A DNA stretch of 64,000 bases, taken from the NCBI RefSeq assembly GCF_040802235.1, contig NC_133167.1:14128501-14192500 (forward strand), written 5' to 3'. The first letter of the stretch is position 1; each line of letters begins with the position of its first letter. This DNA is from Manis javanica (taxonomy: Eukaryota; Chordata; Mammalia; Pholidota; Manidae). Under the pieces are notes generated by a model that worked only from the letters and a program-made list of their open reading frames with translations, ran no database searches and was not told the origin of the DNA. A program made the translations under genes and the position numbers. This document shows positions 14,622 to 29,633 of this stretch, piece by piece.

Positions 14622-14823
14622 AAGCAGAGGAAGGTGGCATCCTTTTCGCTGCTCACCCCACCCTGGCACTTCCATAACTGGTACATTAAAGAATTTGTTC
14701 CTAGTGTTGATTTTATTTATATGTCCACCCTTTCTCCCATCACTCTGCACTTCTGCAGTGTGTAAGTTGGCAAAACCACACCTCCACTTCACTTTCTTTT
14801 TAACATAAATGAATTTGAAAATC
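14622..14823 (+). repeat. Local direct duplication, copy 2 (202 bp)
   Basis: This is the partner of 13874-14075. Mismatches cluster toward the 3' part ('cacaagtcc' against 'cacacctcc', 'aaactaattt' against 'aaatgaattt'). Confidence 0.95.
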
Positions 14824-16234
14824 ATTTTTCGCTGCCTCCCCACCTTGGAAATGGGACCTTGTTCTGGGATCATTGTTTATATTATAGGGGTGACTCTCGT
14901 GACCCCATTGTGACAGGGCAGCCTGGGCTTTCTGAGACCCTGCTCAGCCTGGAGACAGAGGACTTAAATCTGGAGATACCCTGGGGGTTCCCTTCTCACT
15001 TGAGCCTTCTCACCTCTGCTACAGCTACAATTGTTTTTCTTTTTCCTCTGCTAAGTAGCTCCAAAGTCTTGTACCATTTACTCTATTAGTTTTTGTGACA
15101 AATAAGAACAGCTCTCTTTGACTAAGCAGCATTTCTGCATACTCTTCTGAGATGGCCTCTTTTCTTGCCTCTACTGCACAGTTGCATGAAAATACCTCTG
15201 CTTATCTTGTTGGGTCCCTTGGTCCCAAATTTCCACAGAGAAAGATGTTTCAAAGCGTTTATGTTAATTTGTGAAGCCTTGTGAAGACATCTTCTCTTGA
15301 AAGGCCTTGCTGGTTTCTTTTCTGTTTGTCTCACAAGTGCTGGCTGGGGAATGACGCCTGATAATCTAGGATCTTGGGCTCCTCTGCTGTCTTTCCCTTC
15401 CCTTCCCCCAGAGGTGGTGGTAGCTGCTCAGAATCACTCAGGAGAGACATGCATGCCTACTCCCACAGGGTGGAGTAGGGCACTTCTAGCTTGCCCAACA
15501 TTTCTCCTGCCTGGAAGGAATTTCCTCCTGCTTGGGGAGTGGGAATGACAGGTCCAGGTGAGCAGGGGTCCTAGACACCAAGAAGCTACGCATTGTTTTT
15601 CTTTCCAAATAATGCAATTTGCAGACAATTGGGGTCAAGATGAAGGCCTCCAAGCTCACACCAGTTTTCTGAGCCACAACCACAGGAAGTGGGGAGGCAG
15701 GGTTGACCCAATTCCTTGACTTCCAACAGTAAGGAAGCCAGAGGTGGAGAGAAGATGGCCTCAAAGAAGGTTCCACCTGTTTGTGGGAAGATTCAGTCTC
15801 CCCATCATCCCTTCCAAAGCCTGAAGGAAGTGTCTTCAGAGACAGTGGGAAACCTCTCAAAGAACATGGAACCCTAAGAGGACCAGAGAGCAGCTCTCTG
15901 CTCTAGTAGACCAGGCCTTCAGCATGCCCACCGGGCAGTGGACGCTCACTAAAGTGCTGTCCACCCTTCACTGTCCCCTTTGACCCTTTTCCTCCTTTAC
16001 CAAATGCTCCTTCCTACCTTCTCTTGTGGAAGCTCCCTCTCTGAGCCTGTGCAGACTTCTGTGGCTGAAATGGCAGTGCCTCACTGCCCCACTCCCAGGC
16101 CCATACCTGCCTCTCCTCACTCCTCCTCCTTCCACGTCCTTCCAGCTTCTCCAGAGCCGAGCCTCATCCTTACAACTAATCTCCAACAGGGCGCATTTAT
16201 ACTCTCCTGGTTATGTACTGGAACCTCCGCTCTG
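14824..16234. other. Unique DNA, nothing recognised
   Basis: Mixed-composition DNA. Short open frames overlap on both strands without family resemblance. No repeat family could be named with confidence. Confidence 0.5.
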
Positions 16235-16335
16235 CCAAGGAGGAGGACTTTGGTTTGTTTCCATCACTAGTGTAAACCCCGCACTTGGAACAGCATGTAG
16301 TAGAAGTTCCATAAGTATGTGCGGAATGAACAAAA
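16235..16335 (+). repeat. LINE L2 3'-end fragment
   Basis: The words 'aggactttggtttgtttcca', 'cccgcacttggaacagcatg' and 'tagtagaagttccataagta' followed by 'gaatgaac' match the L2 3' end (aggact..gtttgtt, ..gaacagtgcctggcacatagtagg.., ..gaatgaatg). Confidence 0.7.
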
Positions 16336-16549
16336 GGCCACGTGTGCCAGGACTGTGATCGGGCTCTGGGGACATCTCCGGAAAACAGGCCCAGCGAACC
16401 AATCAGTGGGGAAAGTGGGGGGTAGAATAAAATAATCAAAACTTTCCCCAGAGAAGGGTCTGAGGGCCAGGTTTGCAGGTGTGTCGGGCCCTGAAGGAGC
16501 CTGGGCATTTAAACAGAATTTCCAGGGGTTGGGGTTGGGGGGAGATTGA

Positions 16550-17480
16550 ATGGGAGCATGTCGGACACCGGAGTGAGCCCAGCCGGGCAGAGGGGAGCAG
16601 CAGGAAAGGGAGACGTTCGCAACATCAGACTTCTCTGCAGGCCATCGGGTTCCCCGGCTGTGTGCCCGGGCTCGGCAGCTCCAGGCCTCGCGTAAAAGAG
16701 AAAAGCCCAGGGTCCCTGCTCTCAGCGGACAAAGGTGCGGCTTGGCTGCCAGGAGGAGCTGAATTCAGCGAGCCCATCTCCAGCTAGCTTTCCCACACTC
16801 TACCTGCAGGCCTCGAGCTTTCCTGGGTTTCTGCCAATAACTGAGCCCTCCCCCAAGCCCACCTCACCCCACCTGTGCCAAGCACTAGTCCTCTCGCACC
16901 CTGGGCGCCCGGAGGGAGTTGGCCACCTGGACGGCATCTACTGTCTTCCTCACCCCCAGGGAAGCTTTCCGGAGCGTTCTCTGGGCTACGGGACTGGGTT
17001 TCCCGTTCACTCTCATTGCCTCGCCCCAGGAATAAACCGAGGCTCCGCGGGATAGTTGCTCAGCCGGGTTTGGGCTCCTCAGCATAGATTTTTGTCCAGG
17101 CTTTTTTGAGAGATTTCCAGGGAGGAGGAGGAGGGTTCGGCGGAGGGACAGAGCGGGGTTGGGCCAAGGAAAAGCTCAGCGGGGCGTGGATGTAGGAGTC
17201 TGAGTGTGAGTTTCTCCATGTATGCGAGCGCGTGGGTCCCCCAGGGGGCGTGTAAGGGAGAGCGGGACTTCTCCGGGCCGGTGCTGGCCTTTGGGATCTG
17301 GAGGGTGCGCTGCAGGCTCTGGGCTGGGGAAAGGCGTCCTGCAGCGCGGCCCGACGAGCAGCGTCTCTTCTAGCCGCGACTGCAACCCGAGCCTGCAAGA
17401 GTGGATGTAACCGGGAAACGCCGTCTTCTGGGCTTCTCCCGACGCGCTCTGGGAAGGGATTAGGCGCCCCCTGTACTTTC
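16550..17480. promoter_or_regulatory. CpG-rich block upstream of PAX3
   Basis: CpG density is raised, strongest at 17210-17470. Open frames on both strands lack domains. The block is followed at once by an AT-rich segment with homeodomain-type sites. It is probably part of a broad regulatory domain; a noncoding promoter is possible. Confidence 0.4.
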
Positions 17481-17518
17481 GCTTTGGGAGTGATTGATGC
17501 CAGCGGCGCACTGGGGGC

Positions 17519-17572
17519 TGCGTAATTAAAAAGATTACAGCCGTTTTGTCGAATCGTCCCTCTTAATTACTG
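17519..17572. promoter_or_regulatory. Inverted pair of homeodomain-type TAATTA sites
   Basis: 'cgtaattaaaa' near 17521 and 'cttaattactgg' near 17561 carry TAATTA cores facing each other about 40 bp apart, in otherwise GC-rich DNA. TAATTA is the core site of many homeodomain proteins. Function is inferred only from motif and contrast in composition. Confidence 0.35.
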
Positions 17573-17879
17573 GAAAGGAGGGCGCGAAGGGTGATTTATT
17601 TGCATTTGGGGAATTCCCTCGGCGGCGCGAGCTTGGAGGTGGAGGCGGCCAATGGGACCCAGGACTAATTGGCAAGCACCCGGCTGAGGCGTTCTTCTTC
17701 AGGATCGAAGTATCCCCCACCCTGTTCCCCAGCCTCGCTGTCTCCGGGACCTACTCCCTAGGACTCAAATCCTTTCTTCCTTACTGCACCCCCTTCCCCC
17801 ATCCAGAGGGGCCTGAAGGATGGAAATCTCGGCGTCCTTGAGGCCTAGGGCGCGCAGAAAACGCTGGCAATCTCCAGCT

Positions 17880-18010
17880 GGGTGTGAATGTGGGTGTGTT
17901 GTGAACGTATTTCTGAGTGTATCTATGGATGGATGTTGGTGGGTCTGTGCGGCTATGTATGTGTGTGGATTTGTGTGTCTGCATGTGTGTGAATGTGTGT
18001 GCGACACGTG
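17880..18010. repeat. Degenerate TG-rich microsatellite
   Basis: Interrupted runs of 'tgtgtg' and 'gtgtgt' over about 130 bp give short Cys/Val-rich or His/Thr-rich translated frames with no coding meaning. Confidence 0.75.
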
Positions 18011-18309
18011 TATCTGCGTAGGTCCCTGGGTGGGTCTCAAGTGTCTGTTTCTAATTATCTGAGTAGGTGCACTTTGGTAAAACCACCCTTTGTCCTGCTT
18101 TGCTGCCCACCTGCTACCGCCCAGGAAAAAAGTGCCGCCTCTCCCTCCAGCGCCGAAGCCTTAAAACACTCGCTTTAGTCTTCCCCCCGGGTGGGGGAAG
18201 CAAGTGCTTCCCACCCAGCAGGGGCTGGAGGCGGGAGGGTGGGGGGAGCCGCGTGGCCGCGTGGAGGGCCGAAGAGCTGGGTCTCGGCTTCAAAGGTTTC
18301 GGTAACGAC

Positions 18310-18490
18310 TCTTCGTCCTTTATTTATGCCCCTATTAATACAATATCCATCATGTAGATATCGATCTTTATCCTTTAAACTGATACGCTGGGAATCAATT
18401 AGCCATGCAGATTACATTTCCTACATATCCAAATGTTAATCTTTCAGACTCTGGGCCAGTGATATATATTTTTGCAGCCAGATAGTATTA
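18310..18490. promoter_or_regulatory. AT-rich islet, candidate PAX3 upstream enhancer
   Basis: About 180 bp of AT-rich DNA lie between GC-rich flanks, roughly 6 kb upstream of the PAX3 promoter. They carry 'atttatgcccctattaatac', 'gatatcgatctttatccttt' and 'ggaatcaattagccatgcag', with homeodomain (ATTA), GATA and CLOX-type words. A hypaxial somite enhancer several kb upstream of mouse Pax3 is known; whether this is its counterpart needs alignment. Confidence 0.35.
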
Positions 18491-20034
18491 GATTTCGTTT
18501 AGAAATGAAACGAAGAAAAAAAGACTCTCTGAAGGTCATTCCTCTTGGGGCTACTTGTCTTAACTCTTGGTCGGGGTCTGGGCGTTGGGGGTCTTGGGGT
18601 CGGGATGCCTCCGCTGGTTTTTCCGGGGAAAGAAGCAAAACCGCGGGGTCCCCGAGGGGGCCAGGACAGCTTTCTGTGACAGAACTCCGGGCAGCCAGTT
18701 AGTGCCCGGTCTGCACTTCTGTCGGGGGCTCCCTGCAGCTAAACCACCCCGTCTGGCCGGCTCCTTTCGATCGCTTTCTGCTTTCAAGGTGGTCGGTTTT
18801 CAGCTTTTCATAGTTTCTCTCGTTCCAGGGTTCTCCCGTCTCCAAACTTAAAAATTATTCTTTCACTCCTCGCTCAAAAACCCAAGGCTAGTTTAAAGAT
18901 TCAACTCCAGAAAGAGAAACCTAATTTAAAAGAGGAAGTGGGTGTTTTCCTGGGGTAAGGGAGATGGAAAGTTTTAAAGTCTAGTAAGGAACCTAATGAA
19001 ATTCATGTCTGGAGATTGGAAAGGCTGAGGAGTCCTGCTTTGGTTGTCTGTGCCTCCCTCCGTCCCTCCTTCCTTTCTTTCTTCTTCCTCCTGCTCCCCT
19101 CCCTTTGACCCTGGTCCTTCTCGCCACCCCCCTTCTCACCTCCCCACCCCTCCAGTCTCCCTCCCCTTTGAAAGACTGTTGGGGGCAGGAGGGAAAGTTA
19201 TCTATCCCAGGGCAGGCGGCTCTCCAGTGGTCCGTGCGCCTTGGGCTCCCAAGGGCCGCCCGGAAGCAGGGGCCACGCAGCACGCTTCCTAACAACTGTC
19301 CCTCCTGACCCTGGCCCTTTCTCCCCAGGGCCCTGGCCAGCTCCGGTTGGGCTCTCGGAGAGCGGGGCTCCTCCACCTCCCTGCGCCTGCACCTGTTGCG
19401 CTTGCTCCAGAGTTGGCTGCTCAGTCTTCCCCTCTGGGAGCGCTTTTAATACGTGGGGACCGCGGATACTGGGCTCCCACAGAGCTCTGCTGCTATAGGC
19501 TCCCGTGACCCCATTGTGGCGTGCGTCCAGACTCAGCTGGAGACTTTGGGTTTGAACGAACATTCTTCTCCCAGATCTCTCCTTGTTCCCTGCGTCACCC
19601 GCCTCCCATCAGTAGTTGAAGGGATTCAGGTCAAGAAGCCGCGGCGGCTCCCCGCGCTGGCTCAGGCACTGGGGTCACCTGGAGTCAGAGAGAGACCTGC
19701 CCTCACCCCAGCCCTCCTCTGTCCACCCCAGCCCCCTGGCCATTCCTCTCCCCACTCCCTTCCATCCCTGGCCCAGGGATCAAAAAACGCAGTTGGGGCT
19801 CTTTGTGTCCGGACGCGCCCCTGCTCTGGCCAGGAGTTCCTGGAGTGGTCATTTCCTTTCCTTTTTGCTTCAGACTTCAAAGAAAACCCAAACGCTCGCG
19901 CTTCCCCAGCACTCCAACCCGCGTTTTCCAGCTCTATTGCCGCTGCCACCTCGGCTCTTCCTCCAGACCTAAGCTCTTCTTTTCTTACCCAAGGCCCAGC
20001 TGTTCCCACACCAGCTAAGGCCCCTCCAGGATCC

Positions 20035-20036
<2 letters not shown>
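18491..20036. other. GC-rich upstream DNA, no gene recognised
   Basis: Pyrimidine-rich and GC-rich DNA with scattered CpGs. Frames up to 249 codons lack an identifiable domain, and the longest runs straight through the CA microsatellite, so it is not called. Confidence 0.5.
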
Positions 20037-20089
<53 letters not shown>

Positions 20090-20113
20090 CACACCGCACA
20101 CACACACACACAC
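20037..20113. repeat. (CA)n microsatellite
   Basis: A pure AC run of about 50 bp is followed by a short interruption (gctcacaccg) and a second short CA run. It lies about 4.3 kb upstream of the PAX3 promoter. Confidence 0.98.
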
Positions 20114-23100
20114 CAGCACTGCAGTCCCTGAATTTCTCTTCTAAACTTCAAATCCCCTGGTGGACTCTAATCGAGTTGGGCAGAACATTTTTTGAAGATT
20201 AGAGAGGACTTCTCTTTCTTTGTTTTTTTTTTTTTTGAGACACCTTTTGCCTAGAGGATCGGCTCAGGTATTTTGTCTTCCTGACTTGCATGAAAATAAT
20301 TTTTGCAGAACAAAATGAATGTCTGTAGGAGACAAGCCACCCTGAACTTTGTTCTCTCTTCTCACTGCCTTTCAAAATTTCTTCTTTTCTATCTCTTTTC
20401 TCCCCCTCCCTTCTTTTTTCCTTTCCTCTTCTTTTTTCCTTCTTTTCTTCTCACAAACCATATGTTCTTTATTGAGAACCCAGTCACACATTCTCGGCCC
20501 GCTCCCCCGCTGCAGGGGCACTGCAGGGCAAGAGCACTGCGGCTGCCTACAGCACATTTCAGGGCGGCGCACAGAGCCTCATCCAGTCCCCAAGTCCAAC
20601 CTCATCCCGACTGATTTTCCAGTGGGGGAGAATGGCGGCGCCACAGCTTTTGACAAACAACTGCGGGGGTCCTACTGATGGTCGCTACAGAGCGCGCAGC
20701 GATGGGCGGCCGGCTTAACCGAATTAACTATTACCTCATCCGGTCTAGAAGCGCTCGCTCAAGAACTTATATTTCCTTGCAGGAAAGACTTTTTGCGGAA
20801 TTGAGGATTTCGTGGCGTTTGCTCACACCTCGGACTGCATTCGAGAGTGATGCCTGTCAGCCAGTGGGGGCCAGGCGCGTCCCCATCGGGCCATGCCAGT
20901 TTGCTACAGCCTGGTGGTCAAATGGAGCAAAGAAGCCTTGAGTGACAGACCCTACCCCACTCCCCGCACTTGGTCAGGGACATTATTTTACATAGATCGT
21001 GATTTCCTCTTAAGGCTGTGTCCATCTAGAAACGAGGTCACCTCTCAGAGGCCGGGAGAGGTCCGTGGAGGCAGGAAAGGCTAGCTCCTGGGGTCTCATG
21101 TGCTGGAGCTACGCGCCAAAGGGTGTCTGGCGGCCCAAGCACACTCCACTCAACCGCAGTTGGACAGTAGATCCAAACATCCAAATGAACGCGACGCGCT
21201 CCCCCGAGGCATTGGGCAGGCAGCTGGCCGTCTATCTCACCTGACGTGTCTGTGAAACTGGGGGCAAGAAGGCAGCGGCAAGTTACTTTCCTTTTTCGTT
21301 GGTTAAAATTATCTTACTACTGTCCTCAAGCTCCAGTTGCCTTTTGCACTTACACAGCGCGGATAGACACCCACGCTGTTTCACAAAGTTGTTATACAGA
21401 CTCTCTTGACTGCTTTGTGGGTACTTTGTTAGCCTGAGGAAATTACGTTGCCTCCCAAACCTGGGTTCAGTGCCGCAAGGCACAGGCAGTCCCCTTCCAG
21501 GCCCCTCTGTGGGGTCCCTTCTTTGTCAGTCAGCACCTTCCTCGCACTTAGATTTGGTGCCGGGAATCTGGCTCACAGGCTCCGAGCAAGGGAAGGAGCC
21601 TGGGTGGAGACTCCCTGCCTGTTCTGAGGAGAGACTTTGGAGAGAAGCTAAGGGAGGCCAAAGCTTCGGAGACGGGCTGGAGGATGCATGTGGCTGGAGG
21701 ATGGATGTGGCTGGAGTGTAGGTTTCCAGTGCATTGGAAAACAGTCTGGGAAACCTTGGTCCTCCCCCTCCGCCCTTCTGAGACCAGCCCGCCCGCCCTC
21801 CTGAGACCTGTTGCAAGGCTGTCCCAGTCCCTGGCTCAGGGCCGGGTCTGGCTAGCCTGCCTGTGAGTGGCCGCCACAGGGCTGAAAGCCTCAGCCAACA
21901 TCACTGGCCCACCCAGGTTGGACTTTGGAGATACCAACCTCAAGGAATTTGGACTCCTGAGTTCATTGGAAGTGGCTTCTTGGCCATACTGGCCCTGCTG
22001 CCAGGAGCCTGAGGGTGTCCTCCCACCCTGCTCTGGGTCTCCGGGGTCCTCGGTCAGCTGCCCAGGTACAGAAGGGCCGAGCTTATTCTCTGGCTAAACC
22101 TCAAAGAGCTCTTACAGGGGAGAGGCTGGGAAGGAGCGACCTTGGATCTATAGGCCGCCAACCCTCACACACTCTGGTGGCCTCCATTTGTGCACCTTTA
22201 AGCAAGAGGTGGTCGGCATGGGCACTCGAGATCCACTTCAATCAGCAGTACCTTCAGTCTAAAGTACGCCCACCGTGCCGCATAGGCGAGGACGCACAAC
22301 CCGGGACAACGAGTCTGCAGCCAGCACGTCCCTTCGCGGATCCGCCAGCTCTCGGGAGAGAGAATCCCCCGCAGGAGAGCGCCGGGACAACGCAGAGAGT
22401 TTGGGGACGAAGCCTTCGGCTCAAAAACAAATGAGACAGCCCTGCATTTTCCTTAACTGCTCACCTCCGGTCCTGGCTTCCTTTTAGCTGCTGGTGTAGT
22501 CTGCATTTCCCTCTTAAAACACACTTTGGGTACCTCCCTCCTCCCCAACTGCTGGCCTTAGAAAGGGCTGTGGTCCACTCAACTTTTTGGAGACAGAAAA
22601 GTTGGAAAACGTCTAGTTCCCGCGATGCAATTCCTGAGAAGTGGCTTAGGAAATAAACACAAGCCTTACTCCCAAGTGTGCGAGAAGAAAATGAGAACAT
22701 TTCCCTTTGACAAAATGAATCATTTTTTCTAAGCAGCACCTCTCTTTTGTACTATGCACATGAGGCACTCCCCACCTTGGAGGGATGAAGGGATGTCCAT
22801 AGTTTTCCGGGTGTCTCCAGAGCCCTGTCTCTGTACCTCCGAGGGTCAACCACGCCTTTTGTCATTGGGCCCAGCAGAAAGCGGCCTGCTTTCCCCACTT
22901 GAGAGTGAATTTTTAAAGAGCCAATTCCAAGGCGGTTGAGCAGTTATACATTCCCCTCCCCCCACCAACCTTGCCTTCTGAGTTTGCTTTTACTAGGGAG
23001 TGGGGAAGTGGGTTTTTGGGCCACGTCAAAGGAGTTGAGGAAGAAGTAATGGAAAGAGGGATGGAAAACTCCAGTGTAGGAAAAATTCAAAAATCGTAAA

Positions 23101-23119
23101 AGGGAAAGGGGGAACTTGA
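20114..23119. other. Upstream region with scattered CpG clusters
   Basis: No gene recognised. There is a pyrimidine-rich tract (20340-20450) and small CpG clusters near 20640-20900 and 22260-22400. The AT/GC mosaic resembles regulatory DNA of a developmental locus, but I can name no specific element. Confidence 0.45.
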
Positions 23120-23645
23120 AGCCCAGAAGTCATTGTTTCCTTTATTTCAAAGGGGAAAAACCTGCCTGATTCTCATCCTTTTGATTGATTAAGGCCTTGA
23201 ATACCTCGCAGCCCCAGAGTGACAGTCCCTGAATAGACTCGAGCGAATAAAGCGCAGAGCAGAGCGCGGGGCTGGCACTCGGGGGTGTAAAGGAGGCGAG
23301 TTCGCTGGCACTTACCAAGTTATAAATAAAAGGCTATGCACAATGGTACCTTCTCTAAGGACAGACAGTCTTTACAACACTCCTGGCGTCATATCCTGCT
23401 GGGGACACTTCAGCTCCTAGCCAAGACTTCGCTCCTTTTATTTTTCCAGCAGTTTAGTCTGAATACCATAATAAATTCCTTAGAACAAACGCTGCAACCG
23501 GGCAAAACTTTAACATATAGATGCATCTCTGCTGACGCACTGGGGATCTCTATGAGGAGATTTAGAGCTGGGGCTTCCCAGAGCAGATTTTCAATCAAAA
23601 AGAGGAGACAGTTTTCTTGGTCCTGTCTTCCCCAGCCTTCAACTA
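23120..23645. promoter_or_regulatory. Candidate PAX3 proximal neural crest enhancer region
   Basis: This block is 0.7-1.2 kb upstream of the PAX3 promoter. It contains 'ttgattgattaagg' (PBX/MEIS-type TGATTGATTA), 'agtgacagtcc' (MEIS-type TGACAG), 'ttcaatcaaaaagagg' (PBX or TCF/LEF-like) and 'taaattccttag' (TEAD-like). Mouse Pax3 has neural crest enhancers in the 1.6 kb upstream that depend on PBX/MEIS-type and TEAD factors. Position and motifs fit; identity with those elements is inferred. Confidence 0.5.
23321..23330 (+). promoter_or_regulatory. Consensus TATA box in the upstream enhancer region
   Basis: 'tataaataaa' followed by 'aggc' is a near-ideal TATA box about 1.0 kb upstream of the main PAX3 promoter. 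No gene start is visible after it. It could drive an alternative or unstable transcript, or be a chance AT word. Confidence 0.3.
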
Positions 23646-23934
23646 GTGAATGAGTTCCCCCACCGCTTCCTAAGCTTCAAGCTTCCCCTGCCCCCCAGTC
23701 TGAGCAGACAAAAGAACTTATCAGCACACCCTGCACTCCTCCGGGGAGGAACCCCACAGGCAAGAACCCTATAATGAGCCTAGGCCAAGGGGCATCGACT
23801 ACAGGAAGGAAGGCTAAACATGTCTGGGGGCTCTCAATGACTTCTTATTAGAACTGCGCCCCCTCCAGTGGTAATAAGCTGAGAAAAATGAGAGCAATCC
23901 CTAGGTAGAAAACCAGATGTCTACCTGGAGAGGC

Positions 23935-24062
23935 ACGGAGAGACAGGATGAAAGGGATAGAGTCAGAGAGAAAGGAAGACATGCAGAGACACACAGAGAG
24001 ACACGGAGAGAAAGTCAAGGAGAGAGACACCTACACAAAGAGGGACAGAGACAGAGATAGGG
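23935..24062. repeat. GA-rich low-complexity tract
   Basis: Purine-rich DNA with repeated 'gagagacac' and 'agagaga' words lies just upstream of the PAX3 CpG-island promoter. Confidence 0.75.
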
Positions 24063-24219
24063 GCCCCTCTCCACTCTGCAGCTGCCACCCCCTTCGGACT
24101 GTCTCCAGCAGTTAGAGTGAGTCTACCCTTCTCTCCCGGGGAAGGGGCGCCGCGCGAGAGTTTCTCTCCGGGCCGGCGGAGGCCTTGGCACCGCCGGGGA
24201 TGGGAAGAGAAAGTGGCCG

Positions 24220-24344
24220 CTGTCGCCCAATCAGCGCGTGTCTCCGCCACCCGGGACGGTCTCCCCGTCGGCCAATCGCAGCTCAGGGCTCCTGACCAAG
24301 CTTTGGGTGAAAGAACTAATAAATGCTCCTGAGCCCCGATCCCC

Positions 24345-24350
<6 letters not shown>
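24220..24350 (+). promoter_or_regulatory. PAX3: PAX3 core promoter
   Basis: Two CCAAT boxes (24227-24231 and 24272-24276) precede an AT-rich TATA-like 'taataaat' at 24317-24324. The mRNA start probably lies within about 30 bp downstream, at roughly 24320-24350. The stretch after it ('gctcctgagccccgatcccc' onward) corresponds, as I recall it, to the start of the human PAX3 mRNA. It lies in a CpG island of about 1 kb that continues into intron 1. Confidence 0.7.
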
Positions 24351-29074
<4,724 letters not shown>

Positions 29075-29560
29075 TGATGCTGTGGACCGAAGGCGGCCCA
29101 GTTCCGGCTCGTGTCAGCGTCCCTCCTCGCTCACATTCACTCCACCCGGGTAAAAGCATTCAAGTGAAAGACCAGAGACGCACTTGCAATTAGAAAACTT
29201 ACTTCTTCCTATTTTATATATCGTTCTTCCGCACCACTCCCAACCCCCCTTGGCGTCCAGAGGTGCGGATTGCCGTTTAGGTGTGGGGGCTACCCCGCCC
29301 ACCCTTAGGCATATGGGACTGGGTATCTCTGAGCGGTTGGGGGGCTGGGAACAGAGTGTGAGTTGAGCCTCCAGGGCTGCAGGGAAGCGGGTGGCGGGGT
29401 TGGTGGTGGGAGCTGTTGGTTGAAGGAACTTTTGCGTCCTTAGGAAAGGTCTGGATCTCCGGAGAGTTTCCCATACCAGAGGAGGCAGGACAGAGACAGA
29501 GACAGAGAGAGACTCTCAAAACTTCTTGGGCAGTGGGCAGCCACCCTGATCTGCTGCCTT

Positions 29561-29633
29561 ATAAATATATATAAATATATAAAAATATTAAAACATATAT
29601 ATAAATATATATAAATATATATGTAAGTTAGCT
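29561..29633. repeat. AT-rich (ATAAAT/TATA) simple repeat
   Basis: Repeats of 'ataaatatat' cover about 70 bp. A short GA run (29485-29515) lies just upstream. Confidence 0.95.

Noticed and set aside
19453-20202. 249-codon + strand frame
   Set aside because: It runs through the CA microsatellite as a His/Thr run; there is no domain and no coding bias outside it.
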